Assembly: GCF_900103845.1 (NCBI RefSeq)
Contig: NZ_FNIJ01000023.1
Location: 1-64,000, forward strand
Direction: 5' to 3'
From: Pseudomonas jinjuensis
GTDB lineage: Bacteria > Pseudomonadota > Gammaproteobacteria > Pseudomonadales > Pseudomonadaceae
DNA: 64,000 nucleotides
Position numbers and translations under genes: made by a program
The notes under the pieces: model-generated
Told to the model about the DNA's origin: nothing
Seen by the model: only the letters and a program-made list of their open reading frames with translations
Database searches by the model: none
In this document: positions 41,501-50,770 of the stretch, piece by piece
Layout of the letters: each line of letters starts with the position of its first letter
Position numbering within the stretch: position 1 is the first letter of the stretch

Positions 41501-41529
41501 TGACAAGGCGGTTTTGCCATATTTTGTCA
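41501..41529. promoter_or_regulatory. inverted repeat between cupin and kauB genes
   Basis: TGACAA (41501-41506) and TTGTCA (41524-41529) form arms around GGC-GGTTTT-GCC. It is in a low-GC stretch of the 277-bp gap between divergent genes and may be an operator. Which regulator binds it is unknown. Confidence 0.4.
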
Positions 41530-41673
41530 AAAATATTGAAAATTCCCTGTCTCCGGTTTAGGGTGGCGTGCAGCATGCGTCAAGCCGCCGCCTTGCGGAT
41601 TTCTTGACGGGCGCTCCCCTTCCTTCCGGGCGCCAACCCTTCGACAAGCACATTAATAAGAGGAAAAGCTGTC

Positions 41674-43164
41674 ATGAGTACCCTCACCCGCGCCGACTGG
41701 GAAGCTCGCGCCCAGAACCTGAAGATCGAGGGCCGCGCCTTCGTCAATGGCGAATACCTCGACGCCGCGTCCGGCCAGACCTTCGACTGCATCAGCCCGG
41801 TGGATGGGCGCTTCCTGGCCAAGGTCGCCAGCTGTGACAGCGCCGACGCCGATCGCGCCGTGCAGGCTGCTCGTGCCTCCTTCGAGTCCGGCGTCTGGTC
41901 GCGCATGGCGCCGGTCAAGCGCAAGAAGGTGATGATCCGCTTCGCCGACCTGCTGCTGGCGAACGCCGAGGAGCTGGCCCTGCTGGAAACCCTGGACATG
42001 GGCAAGCCGATCGGTGACTCGCTGAGCATCGACGTCAACAGCGCCGCCAACAGCCTGCGCTGGAGCGGCGAGGCGATCGACAAGGTCTACGACGAAGTCG
42101 CCGCCACTCCGCACAATGAACTCGGCCTGGTGACCCGTGAGCCGATCGGCGTGGTCGCCGCCATCGTGCCGTGGAACTTCCCGCTGCTGATGGCCTGCTG
42201 GAAGCTCGGCCCGGCGCTGGCCACCGGCAACTCGGTGATCCTCAAGCCGTCCGAGAAGTCGCCGCTGACCGCCATCCGCGTCGCCCAGCTGGCCATCGAG
42301 GCCGGCATCCCGAAAGGCGTGTTCAACGTGCTGCCGGGCTTCGGCCACACCGTGGGCAAGGCCCTGGCCCTGCACATGGATGTCGATACCCTGGTGTTCA
42401 CCGGTTCGACGAAGATCGCCAAGCAGCTGATGGTCTACGCCGGCGAATCGAACATGAAGCGCGTCTGGCTGGAAGCCGGCGGCAAGAGCCCGAACATCGT
42501 CTTCGCCGACGCCGACCTGAAGGCCGCCGCCGAATCCGCCGCCAGCGCCATCGCCTTCAACCAGGGCGAAGTCTGCGTCGCCGGTTCGCGCCTGCTGGTG
42601 GAGAAATCCATCAAGGACCAGTTCCTGCCGATGGTGATCGAAGCCCTCAAGGGCTGGAAGGCCGGCCATCCGCTGGACCCGGCGACCAACGTCGGCGCGC
42701 TGGTGGACACCCAGCAGCTGAACACCGTGCTGTCGTACATCGATGCCGGCCACGCCGACGGCGCCAAGCTGGTCGCCGGTGGCAAGCGCACCCTGGAAGA
42801 GACCGGCGGCACCTACGTGGAGCCGACCATCTTCGACGGCGTGACCAATGCCATGAAGATCGCCCGCGAGGAGATCTTCGGCCCGGTACTGTCGGTCATC
42901 GAGTTCGAAGGCGACGAGGAAGCCGTGCGCATCGCCAACGATTCGCCGTACGGGCTGGCCGCGGCCGTGTGGACCAACAACCTGTCCCGCGCCCACCTGG
43001 TCGCCAAGGCGCTGCGCGCCGGCAGCGTCTGGGTCAACCAGTACGACGGCGGCGACATGACCGCACCGTTCGGCGGCTTCAAGCAGTCCGGCAACGGCCG
43101 CGACAAGTCGCTGCATGCGTTCGACAAGTACACTGAATTGAAAGCGACCTGGATCAAGTTGTAA
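41674..43164 (+). CDS. kauB: KauB, 4-guanidinobutyraldehyde/gamma-aminobutyraldehyde dehydrogenase
   Basis: NAD(P)-dependent aldehyde dehydrogenase of 496 residues. In P. aeruginosa the equivalent gene (kauB/pauC-type) oxidises guanidinobutyraldehyde and aminobutyraldehydes from arginine, agmatine and polyamine breakdown. Catalytic Cys301 (GEVCVAG) and Glu267 (LEAGGKSP) are present, as are the NAD-binding VPWNFPLLMACWK and FTGSTKIA. AGAGGAAA precedes the ATG. Its stop codon lies in the arm of the repeat that follows. The exact substrate is inferred from location and similarity. Confidence 0.9.
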   Translation: MSTLTRADWEARAQNLKIEGRAFVNGEYLDAASGQTFDCISPVDGRFLAKVASCDSADADRAVQAARASFESGVWSRMAPVKRKKVMIRFADLLLANAEELALLETLDMGKPIGDSLSIDVNSAANSLRWSGEAIDKVYDEVAATPHNELGLVTREPIGVVAAIVPWNFPLLMACWKLGPALATGNSVILKPSEKSPLTAIRVAQLAIEAGIPKGVFNVLPGFGHTVGKALALHMDVDTLVFTGSTKIAKQLMVYAGESNMKRVWLEAGGKSPNIVFADADLKAAAESAASAIAFNQGEVCVAGSRLLVEKSIKDQFLPMVIEALKGWKAGHPLDPATNVGALVDTQQLNTVLSYIDAGHADGAKLVAGGKRTLEETGGTYVEPTIFDGVTNAMKIAREEIFGPVLSVIEFEGDEEAVRIANDSPYGLAAAVWTNNLSRAHLVAKALRAGSVWVNQYDGGDMTAPFGGFKQSGNGRDKSLHAFDKYTELKATWIKL

Positions 43165-43256
43165 CCCACCGGTATCGCACCGATGGTGGGTTACGGCGCC
43201 GGAAATCCTGTGCCGACCTCGGCCATGGAGTACGGCGCCTAACCCACCCTACGGGT
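43161..43256. repeat. GTAACCCACC inverted repeat, related to the GGTGGAT elements
   Basis: GTAACCCACC (43161-43170) and GGTGGGTTAC (43185-43194) pair, and a further TAACCCACCCTACG follows at 43,241-43,254. The CCACCCTACG end is shared with the larger GGTGGAT elements. The kauB stop TAA (43162-43164) lies inside the first arm. Confidence 0.75.
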
Positions 43257-43277
43257 GGTCCGGCATTATTGCCGCTG

Positions 43278-43311
43278 CGGCCGGGTCCCCTTCGGGGGCC
43301 CGGCCGTTTTG
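43278..43311 (+). terminator. terminator after kauB
   Basis: CGGCCGGGTCCCC-TTCG-GGGGCCCGGCCG forms a 12-13-bp stem followed by TTTTGC. It separates kauB from the MFS gene. Confidence 0.9.
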
Positions 43312-43365
43312 CATTGCGCACCGGCGTGATCCGGCGTGCGCTCCGCATGGAACGGGAGAAGGACA

Positions 43366-44514
43366 ATGCGTTGGGGTGCCTATTTCGCCGTCTGCCTGTC
43401 GGTCATCAGCATCGGCCTGGCCCTCGGGGTGACCATGCCGCTGGTGTCCCTGCGCCTGGAAGGCTGGGGCTACGACAGTTTCGCCATCGGCGTGATGGCG
43501 GCGACGCCGGCGGTCGGCGTGCTGCTCGGCGCGGTGATCGCCGGCCGGCTTGCCGCGCTGCTGGGTACGCCGCGGCTGATGCGCCTGTGCCTGGTCTCCG
43601 GCGCCGCCTCGGTCGGCCTGCTGGCGCTGCTGCAGAGCTATCCGGTGTGGCTGGCGCTGCGTCTGCTGATCGGCGTGCAGCTGACCGTGGTGTTCATCCT
43701 CGGCGAAAGCTGGATCAACCAGCTGGCCGTCGAGAAATGGCGTGGCCGGCTGGTGGCGCTGTACGGCACCGGCTATGCGCTGAGCCAGTTGCTCGGGCCG
43801 GTGCTGCTGTCCTTCATCGGTACCGCCAGCGATGCCGGTTTCTGGTTCGGCGTCGGCCTGCTGGTGGGTGGTTCGATGCTGCTGCTGGGGCGCGGCGGGG
43901 CGCCGAAGGTCGACCCGCACAGCGCCTCGGGCCGCGGGCTCGGGCGCTTCTGCCTGACCCTGCCGCCGATCGCCATGGCGGTGGTGCTGTTCGCTGCCTT
44001 CGAGGCGATGATCCTCACCCTGCTGCCGATCTACGGCATCCGCCAGGGCTTCAGCCAGGCGGTGGCGCTGGCGATGGTCAGCACCGTGGTGGTGGGCGAC
44101 GCCGTGCTGCAACTGCCGATCGGCTGGCTGGCCGACCGCATGTCGCGCCAGACGCTGTTCAAGGGCTGCGGCGTGGCGTTGCTGGCGAGCAGCCTGAGCG
44201 TGCCGCTGGCGCTGCACGGCCCGCTGATCTGGCCGTTGCTGGTGCTGTTCGGCGCCAGCGCCGGCGGCCTGTTCACCCTGGCGCTGATCCTGATCGGCGA
44301 GCGTTTCCGCGACGACGCGCTGGTCCGCGCCAACGCCCACGTCGCCCAGCTCTGGGGCATCGGCTGCCTGCTCGGGCCGCTGGCCACCGGCGCGGCGAGC
44401 CAGTGGCTGACCGGCCACGCGCTGCCGTTGATGATGGCGCTGGGGGCGGCGGGCTTCGTGGTGCTGGTATGGCGCAAGGGCCTGCCCGCCGCCGCGCCGG
44501 AGGCGATTCCGTAG
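43366..44514 (+). CDS. MFS transporter (YcaD/UMF-type)
   Basis: A 382-residue major facilitator with about 12 membrane helices. Substrate unknown; the neighbourhood suggests amines, but this is only inference. Cytoplasmic loop motif 2-3: GRLAALLGTPRLMR, and the repeat half GWLADRMSRQTLFKG with a G-x-L-a-D signature. GGGAGAAGG precedes the ATG at 43366. The stop codon TAG falls within the start of a REP element. Confidence 0.88.
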   Translation: MRWGAYFAVCLSVISIGLALGVTMPLVSLRLEGWGYDSFAIGVMAATPAVGVLLGAVIAGRLAALLGTPRLMRLCLVSGAASVGLLALLQSYPVWLALRLLIGVQLTVVFILGESWINQLAVEKWRGRLVALYGTGYALSQLLGPVLLSFIGTASDAGFWFGVGLLVGGSMLLLGRGGAPKVDPHSASGRGLGRFCLTLPPIAMAVVLFAAFEAMILTLLPIYGIRQGFSQAVALAMVSTVVVGDAVLQLPIGWLADRMSRQTLFKGCGVALLASSLSVPLALHGPLIWPLLVLFGASAGGLFTLALILIGERFRDDALVRANAHVAQLWGIGCLLGPLATGAASQWLTGHALPLMMALGAAGFVVLVWRKGLPAAAPEAIP

Positions 44515-44577
44515 GAGCCAGTTTGCTGGCGATCCGCACAGGGAAACTCAGTTGATCGCCAGCAAGCTGGCTCCTAC
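44511..44577. repeat. Inverted pair of GTAGGAGCCAG REP elements
   Basis: GTAGGAGCCAGTTTGCTGGC with GATC and its mirror GATCGCCAGCAAGCTGGC with TCCTAC form a doublet (44511-44577). The MFS stop codon TAG is at 44512-44514, inside the element. A short half copy TGTAGGAGCAACTG is at about 44,604. Confidence 0.85.
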
Positions 44578-44711
44578 AGGACGAGGCAGGGCCTGGATGC
44601 CCTTGTAGGAGCAACTGTCTTCTGGATTCCCGCATTCGCGGGAAAGACGGAGAGGGATGAAGCCTCGCCTCACAACCGTCATCCTCGCGAACGCGGGGAT
44701 CCAATAAACCG

Positions 44712-44768
44712 TGTAGGAGCGGGCCATGCCCGCGAACAAGAGCGTCTCGCGCATGGCGCGCTCCTACA
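44712..44768. repeat. Inverted pair of REP palindromes
   Basis: TGTAGGAGCGGGCCATGCCC with GCGAA, then TCGCGCATGGCGCGC with TCCTACA in mirror orientation, make a REPIN-like doublet ending 12 bp before the PLD gene stop. It belongs to the same family as the elements at 17,133 and 58,512. Confidence 0.85.
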
Positions 44769-44780
44769 GGTCTGGCTCGG

Positions 44781-46331
44781 TCAGAGCAGCTTTTCCAGCC
44801 CGATCGCCCCGGCGATCCACACGTTCAGCTTCCGCCACAGGCTCCCCGGCTCGTGGCGCAGCCGGTAGGGGCGGCCGTCGTGCTCGGAAATCCACACCAG
44901 CTTCGGCCGGCTGCCGCTGTGGTCGATGCGCACCTCGTAGCTGACGCTGCGCGACATGCCGGCCAGCGCCAGGCGGCGGGTGCGCTCGGCCAGTTCCGGG
45001 CTGTCGACGATGACGCCCACCTCGGTATTCCAGATCATCGAGCGCGGATCGAAGTTGAGCGAACCGATGAACACCTGGCGGCGGTCGAAGACGATCGCCT
45101 TGCTGTGCAGGCTGGCGCTGCTCGAACCGCGCACCCGCCACGGCGCGCCGGCCAGGCTCGGGTCGGGCTGGGCGCGCAGCTCGTGCAGCTTCACGCCGTG
45201 CTCCAGCAGCGCCATCCGGTACGGACCGTAGCCGGCATGCACCGCCGGCACGTCGGTGGCTTCCAGCGAGTTGGTCAGCAGGCGGATGCTGACGCCCTGG
45301 TCGGCGCGCTGGGTGAGATAGGCGAGGCCGGCGTCGGTGGGCACGAAATAGGCGGAAACCAGGATCAGCTCGCTCGACACGCTGCGAAACAGCGGGACCA
45401 GCTGGGTGCTGAGCGCCTGCTCCGGCTTCGGCTCGCCGCTGTCGAGCACCTTCAGCGGCGCGTCCCAGATCGCCCTGGCGGGCGCCCAGACCAGTTCGTC
45501 CAGCCAGCGGTCGAGCAGCGGCTCGTCGTTCGCCTTGCCGAGGCGGGTCATGTAGGTGGAGTGGCTGACCGACTCCCTGTTCAGGTAGGCCTCGAGGTTG
45601 CGCCGCAGATGGGCGAGGTCGCGCGGCCTGGGCTTGCGCCACAGGTAGTCCTCGATCGGCCGGCTGATCGCGCTGTTCCAGTATTGGTCGAAACTCTGCC
45701 CGAGTTCCCTGGCGACCGGCCCGGCGCCGAGCAGGTCGAGGTCGCTGAAATTCATCTCGGCCTTGGCGTTGAAATACTCGTCGCCGATGTTGCGTCCGCC
45801 GACGATGGCCACGCTGTAGTCGGCCAGCCACAGCTTGTTGTGCATGCGCCGGTGTTGCTGGGCCAGGTTCAGCAGCCGGCCGAGGTTGCGCGTGAGACCG
45901 GTAGCGCGGCCGAGGTGCTGGGGGTTGTACAGGCGCACCTGGATGTTCGGGTGGGCGCCGAGCATGCCCAGCTCGTAGTCGCGGCCGTCGCTGCCGATGT
46001 CGTCGACCAGGATGCGCACCCGCACCCCGCGGTCCGCCGCGCGCAGCAGCTCATGCACCAGCGCGCGGGTGGTGAGGCCGTCGTGGACGATGTAGTACTG
46101 CAGGTCGATGCTGCGCTGCGCCTTGCGGATGAGTTCCCAGCGGGCGATCAGGGCGTCGGTGCTGGAAGCCAGCAGGCGGAAGCCGGACTGCCCGGGATGC
46201 GCCTCGGCATGCTTGTGCACCGCGGCGCCGAGGTCGGTCCCGTGCGCCGGCAGCGCGTGCGAGGGCGTCGGCGGCGCGCTGGCGCAGCCGCCGAGCAGGA
46301 GCAGGGCCAGCAACAGGAGGCGTGGTAGCAA
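44781..46331 (-). CDS. Phospholipase D-family lipoprotein, cardiolipin synthase-like
   Basis: A 516-residue predicted lipoprotein (lipobox LGGC, Cys16). Two complete HKD motifs: HNKLWLADYSVAIVGGRNI and HSKAIVFDRRQVFIGSLNFD, the catalytic halves of PLD-type phosphatidyltransferases. Length and layout resemble ClsC-like proteins that make cardiolipin, but whether it is a synthase, a phospholipase or a nuclease is not known. Note that residue +2 is Ala, so it is not retained in the inner membrane by the Asp rule. Confidence 0.88.
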   Translation of the reverse strand: MLPRLLLLALLLLGGCASAPPTPSHALPAHGTDLGAAVHKHAEAHPGQSGFRLLASSTDALIARWELIRKAQRSIDLQYYIVHDGLTTRALVHELLRAADRGVRVRILVDDIGSDGRDYELGMLGAHPNIQVRLYNPQHLGRATGLTRNLGRLLNLAQQHRRMHNKLWLADYSVAIVGGRNIGDEYFNAKAEMNFSDLDLLGAGPVARELGQSFDQYWNSAISRPIEDYLWRKPRPRDLAHLRRNLEAYLNRESVSHSTYMTRLGKANDEPLLDRWLDELVWAPARAIWDAPLKVLDSGEPKPEQALSTQLVPLFRSVSSELILVSAYFVPTDAGLAYLTQRADQGVSIRLLTNSLEATDVPAVHAGYGPYRMALLEHGVKLHELRAQPDPSLAGAPWRVRGSSSASLHSKAIVFDRRQVFIGSLNFDPRSMIWNTEVGVIVDSPELAERTRRLALAGMSRSVSYEVRIDHSGSRPKLVWISEHDGRPYRLRHEPGSLWRKLNVWIAGAIGLEKLL

Positions 46332-46377
46332 GCGGGAGTCTCCGGCAGATCCGCCGGAAGCGGACTTGCGGGAAATT

Positions 46378-47697
46378 CTAGCCGCTCAGCGCTTCCTTGA
46401 AGCGATACCAGGCCATGCCCAGTGCCAGCAGCGGCGAGCGCAGCAGCCTGCCGCCGGGGAAGGTGATGTGCGGGACCCGGGCGAACAGCTCGAAGCCGCC
46501 GCCGAGCTGGCCGCAGATCGCCTCGGCGAGCAGCTTGCCGGCCAGGTGCGTGGCGTTCACCCCGTGGCCGGAATAGGCCTGGGCGAAGTACACGTTGGGC
46601 TGGTCCGGCAGGCGGCCGATCTGCGGCAGGCGGTTGGCGCCGATGCCGATCATGCCGCCCCACTGGTAGTCGACGCGCAGGTTCTCCAGGTGCGGGAACA
46701 CCTTGAGCATCTTCGGCCGCATGTAGGCGGCGATGTCCGCCGGATCGCGCCCGGAATAGTGGCAGGCGCCGCCGAACAGCAGGCGGTTGTCGGCGGAAAG
46801 GCGGAAATAGTCGAGCGCCACGCGCTGGTCGCAGACCGCCATGTTCTGCGGCAGCAGCTCGCGAGCCTGGGCTTCGGACAGCGGCTCGGTGGCTATCACG
46901 TAGCTGCCGGCCGGCAGCACCTTGCCGTCGAGGTAGTTGTTCAGGCCGTTCTGGTAGGCGTTGCAGGCGATCACCAGGGTTTTCGCGCGGACGCTGCCCC
47001 TGGCGGTGCGCACGCGCACTTCGCTGCCGTAGTCGATGGAAGTGACTGGCGAATTTTCATACAGCCGTGCGCCCAGGTTCTGCGCCACGGCGGCCTCGCC
47101 GAGGGCGAGGTTGAGCGGGTGCAGATGACCGGAGCCCATGTCCACCATGCCGCCGACGTAGCAGTCGGCGCCGACCACGCTGCGCATCTCTTCCTTCGGG
47201 ATCAGACGCAGCTCGTGGCGGTAGCCGAGGCTCTTCAGCTCCTCGTAGTCCTCGCGGAAACCCTCGACGTCCGAGGGCTTGTTCGCCAGGTCGCAGTAGC
47301 CCCAGGTCAGGTCGCAATCGATGCCGTAGCGCTCGACGCGGCGGCGCACGATCTCCACCGCTTCCAGCCCCATCAGCTTGAACTGGCGCACGCCATCGGC
47401 GCCGATCACCGGCTCGAACTGCTCGACGCCGTGGCCGACCCCGCGGATCAGCTGCCCGCCGTTACGCCCGCTGGCGCCCCAGCCGATGCGATGGGCTTCC
47501 AGCAGGATCACCGAAGCGCCGCGCTCGGCCAGCTCGATGGCCGTGTTCAGCCCGGAGAACCCGCCGCCGACAATGCACACGTCGGCCTGCTCCTCGCCCG
47601 CCAGGGGAGGGCATTCGATGCGCCGGTTGACGGTGGCTGCGTAGTAGGAGGGGGCGTGCTGGTCGGTGTGCACCGGCTGGTGAACGCGGGCGTTCAT
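46378..47697 (-). CDS. pauB: FAD-dependent oxidoreductase, gamma-glutamylputrescine oxidase-like
   Basis: A 439-residue DAO-family flavoprotein. The FAD motif GGGFSGLNTAIELAERG is at about 45-62 and GWGASGRNGGQLIRG follows, the signature of PuuB/PauB-type gamma-glutamylpolyamine oxidases, which deaminate glutamylated putrescine. Pseudomonads have several PauB paralogues; this one is at the place of the P. aeruginosa PauB4-type gene. The ATG at 47697 is preferred; upstream ATG at 47766 gives an unlikely sequence. It is followed by the PLD gene and lies next to dadR. Confidence 0.85.
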   Translation of the reverse strand: MNARVHQPVHTDQHAPSYYAATVNRRIECPPLAGEEQADVCIVGGGFSGLNTAIELAERGASVILLEAHRIGWGASGRNGGQLIRGVGHGVEQFEPVIGADGVRQFKLMGLEAVEIVRRRVERYGIDCDLTWGYCDLANKPSDVEGFREDYEELKSLGYRHELRLIPKEEMRSVVGADCYVGGMVDMGSGHLHPLNLALGEAAVAQNLGARLYENSPVTSIDYGSEVRVRTARGSVRAKTLVIACNAYQNGLNNYLDGKVLPAGSYVIATEPLSEAQARELLPQNMAVCDQRVALDYFRLSADNRLLFGGACHYSGRDPADIAAYMRPKMLKVFPHLENLRVDYQWGGMIGIGANRLPQIGRLPDQPNVYFAQAYSGHGVNATHLAGKLLAEAICGQLGGGFELFARVPHITFPGGRLLRSPLLALGMAWYRFKEALSG

Positions 47698-47813
47698 GTG
47701 CGAAATCCTGATTATTGTGTTTGTAAAATTTGACAGAGCATAAACACGCCTTCCCCGCATCGCCAAGGGGGATGCAGGAAAAAAGCATCAGGATGCAGCG
47801 AAAAGGCCGACGA

Positions 47814-48302
47814 TCAGTCGGGAATAGGCAGCGTCAGGCTTTCCTTGACCTCTTCCATGACGATGTAGCTCTTCGACTCGCGGACGTGCGGCAGCTTGAG
47901 CAGGATGTCGCCGAGCAGCTTGCGGTAGGAGGCCATCTCCGAGATGCGCGCCTTCACCAGGTAGTCGAAGTGGCCGGAGACAAGGTGGCATTCCAGCACG
48001 TGGGGCAGCTTGAGCACCGAGCGGCGGAAGTCCTCGAAGGTGTCGCCGGACTTGTAGTCCAGGCTGATCTCGACGAACACCAGCAGGCTGGCCTTGAGGT
48101 ACTGCGGGTTGAGCCGGGCGTTGTAGCCCATGATGATCCCTTCGCGCTCCAGCCGCCGGACCCGCTCGGTACAGGGCGTGGTGGACAGGCCGACCCGTTC
48201 GCCGAGTTCGGTGAAGGAAATGCGTCCTTCCTCCTGGAGTATCCGCAGGATATTGCGGTCGATCTTGTCCAGTTCGCGGCGGCTTTGGTGCTGGGTTCTC
48301 AT
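47814..48302 (-). CDS. dadR: DadR, Lrp/AsnC-family regulator
   Basis: A 162-residue Lrp-type activator; in P. aeruginosa the equivalent protein (DadR) senses L-alanine and activates dadA-dadX. N-terminal winged helix (about 10-60, LSTTPCTERVRRLEREGII) and a RAM effector domain (VFVEISLDY onwards). It is near, not next to, its likely target dadA at 51,684. Function from location and similarity. Confidence 0.9.
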   Translation of the reverse strand: MRTQHQSRRELDKIDRNILRILQEEGRISFTELGERVGLSTTPCTERVRRLEREGIIMGYNARLNPQYLKASLLVFVEISLDYKSGDTFEDFRRSVLKLPHVLECHLVSGHFDYLVKARISEMASYRKLLGDILLKLPHVRESKSYIVMEEVKESLTLPIPD

Positions 48303-48452
48303 GGGCAGATGCTCTGGCGGTGGCGTCTTATGGCGGGATTATCCATAAATATAGCCGGCTACCTAGTGGATTTCACTGGTGCTTGATCTTCCGGCCACAC
48401 CCGGCCAGCCTTTCGGCAACACACCGCCGCCGCGCCGGGAGCCCGGTCGTCC

Positions 48453-50753
48453 ATGCTTTCACGTCGTATCACCCTGCCGTTGCTGGTAGTCCTCGTCCTC
48501 GCCCTGGCCCTGTTCGGCGGCGTGCTGGCCGCGCGGCACCTGCTCGACAGCCAGGGCATTCGCATCCTCGATTGGGGCGGGCCGGGCATTTCCGCCGACG
48601 GCGTCAGCCTCGAACGGCTGGAGCTGCAGCGCGAGGATGCCGAGGGCAGCCGTCTGCAACTGCGCGGCGAAGCTCTGCGCGTGGGCTGGCCGGTCCGGGC
48701 GGACGGCGGCTGGCGGCTGCGCCACCTGAGCGGTTCGCGGCTGCAACTGGACTGGCAGCCCGCCGCCAACGATGCCGCCGAACCCGCCCTCGGCCTGCCG
48801 CTGCCGGAGCAACTGGCGGAGTGGCTGGAGCTGCTCCCCGACAGCCTGGACATCCACTCCCTCAGCCTCGACCTGCCCTGCGCCAGCGGCCGCTGCATGC
48901 TGGATGGCAGCCTGAATGGCAACCGGAAGTCCGGCGTCACCACCCTCGGCGCCCAGCTGCAGAAGGCCGACCAGCGCCTGCTGCTGCAGGGCAGCGTGAG
49001 CAGCGGGCCGGCGGGCGTGCAGGTGGCGGCCGCGGCGCAGCTGGCCGAGCCGCTGGTGCTGCCGGGATATGGGCGGCTGCGGGGCAATCTGCAGCTGGCG
49101 GCGGATGGCGTGGCGGAAGGCTGGCTGCCGCGCATGCTGGATGCCGATCTGCAGCTGGAGGAACTGCAAGGTAGCTGGCTGCAGACGGTGCCGGCGGAGC
49201 TGCGCCTGCAGACGCTCGCCCTGCGCCTGTGGCTGCCGGAGGGCGAGCGGACGCCCTCCGCGCTGCCGCCGGTGCGCTTCGACCTGCGCGGCAGCGGCAT
49301 CTCCAGCGGCAGCTTCGAAGGCGAGCTGGGCGTGAGCAGCCTGGAACCCTGGGGGCTGGAACTGCGCGATGCACGCCTGCAGATGCGCGCGCCGCGGCTG
49401 GCGCTGGCGGGAGTGAAGGCGAGCGGCGCCAGCGTCGATCTGCGCCTGGGCGGCAGCATCGGCCGGGAGGCGGCCAGCCTGCAGTTCGCCGATGCCGTGC
49501 AGCTGCGCGCCGACAGCCTGACCGCCCCGGAAGGCGTGGAAATCCGCCAGCTGAGCGGAGACCTGTCCAGGGCGCGGCTTGACCTGGGCTATGCCGCCGG
49601 ACAGCCCGTTTCCTTCACCCTGGACAGCCAGTTGCGCGTGCAGGCCGGCAGCCTGCGCCAGGCCAGTCTGCAGCCGCTGGGCTGGAGTTTCGCCGGCAAG
49701 CTGGCCGCGACGATGCAGCAGCTGAGTCTGCAGGGGCGCCTGGAAAACCGCGGCGGGCTGGCCGCGGATGTCGATCTGCAGCGTCAGGAGAAGGGCGATC
49801 TGCGGCTGAAGGCGCGCTTCCAGGAAATCTTCTTCCGCGCCGGCAACCCGCTGGCGAAGACCCTGCGCGACTGGCCGGCACTGCTCACGCTGAGCAATGG
49901 TCGCCTGAATGCGTCGGCCGACTGGAACCTGCCGGCCGGCAGTGCACCGCAGGAACTCGCGCTCGGGCTGGATGCGCGCGGCCTCGAAGGCATCCACGAC
50001 CGCAGCGAATTCCAGGGGCTGGATGCCCAGGCCGATGTCCGCCTGCGCGGTACTGCGCTCACGGCGGACCTGCCGAAGCTGGAGGTTCGCCGGCTCAATC
50101 CCGGCGTGGAGCTCGGCCCGCTGCAGTTTCGCGGTCGCTATCGGGCCGCGCTCGCCACGCCGCTGGCCGGGCGTCTGGACTGGCAGCAGGCGCAGCTGCA
50201 GCTGTTCGGCGGCCGCGCCTGGCTGGCGCCGGCCGGCATCGAGCTGGCGCAGGCGGAGCAGGCGCTGACGCTGCATCTCGAAGGCGTGCGGCTGGAGGAA
50301 ATCCTCCGCGCCTATCCGGCGGAAGGGCTGGCCGGCACCGGCATCCTCGACGGCGAGCTGCCGATGCGCGTCGATCGCCGCGGCGTGCGTATCAGCGGGG
50401 GCAGGGTCGCGGCGCGGCAGCCGGGCGTCCTGCAGTTCCGTTCGGAAAAGATCCGCGCCCTCGGCCGCAGCAACCCGGCGATGCAGCTGGTGGCGTCGAC
50501 CCTGGATGATTTCCGCTACGACCAGCTGTCCAGCCAGGTGGATTATGATGAGTCCGGCCGGCTGCTGCTGGCCCTCAACCTGCGCGGGCGCAACCCGTCG
50601 GTGGAACAGGGGCGGCCGATCAATCTCAACGTCAATCTGGAAGAGAACCTGCCGACCCTGCTGACCAGCCTGCAGCTGAGCGACCGGGTCAGCGAGACGA
50701 TTCGCCAGCGTGTGCAGGAACGCCTGCGTCAGGAAAAACCCGCCACGCCATGA
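48453..50753 (+). CDS. ydbH: YdbH family intermembrane phospholipid transport protein
   Basis: A 766-residue AsmA-like protein with one N-terminal membrane helix (about 5-27) and a very long beta-rich part (GSVSSGPAGVQVAAAAQL-type strands), expected to bridge the periplasm. In E. coli, YdbH works with the outer-membrane lipoprotein YnbE, in parallel with TamB and YhdP, to move phospholipids to the outer membrane. The C-terminal segment EQGRPINLNVNLEENLPTL resembles the matching end of YnbE (INLNVKIEHEI). It heads a ydbH-ynbE-ydbL operon. Confidence 0.9.
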   Translation: MLSRRITLPLLVVLVLALALFGGVLAARHLLDSQGIRILDWGGPGISADGVSLERLELQREDAEGSRLQLRGEALRVGWPVRADGGWRLRHLSGSRLQLDWQPAANDAAEPALGLPLPEQLAEWLELLPDSLDIHSLSLDLPCASGRCMLDGSLNGNRKSGVTTLGAQLQKADQRLLLQGSVSSGPAGVQVAAAAQLAEPLVLPGYGRLRGNLQLAADGVAEGWLPRMLDADLQLEELQGSWLQTVPAELRLQTLALRLWLPEGERTPSALPPVRFDLRGSGISSGSFEGELGVSSLEPWGLELRDARLQMRAPRLALAGVKASGASVDLRLGGSIGREAASLQFADAVQLRADSLTAPEGVEIRQLSGDLSRARLDLGYAAGQPVSFTLDSQLRVQAGSLRQASLQPLGWSFAGKLAATMQQLSLQGRLENRGGLAADVDLQRQEKGDLRLKARFQEIFFRAGNPLAKTLRDWPALLTLSNGRLNASADWNLPAGSAPQELALGLDARGLEGIHDRSEFQGLDAQADVRLRGTALTADLPKLEVRRLNPGVELGPLQFRGRYRAALATPLAGRLDWQQAQLQLFGGRAWLAPAGIELAQAEQALTLHLEGVRLEEILRAYPAEGLAGTGILDGELPMRVDRRGVRISGGRVAARQPGVLQFRSEKIRALGRSNPAMQLVASTLDDFRYDQLSSQVDYDESGRLLLALNLRGRNPSVEQGRPINLNVNLEENLPTLLTSLQLSDRVSETIRQRVQERLRQEKPATP

Positions 50754-50770
50754 GTCCGAGGAGAACCCGC

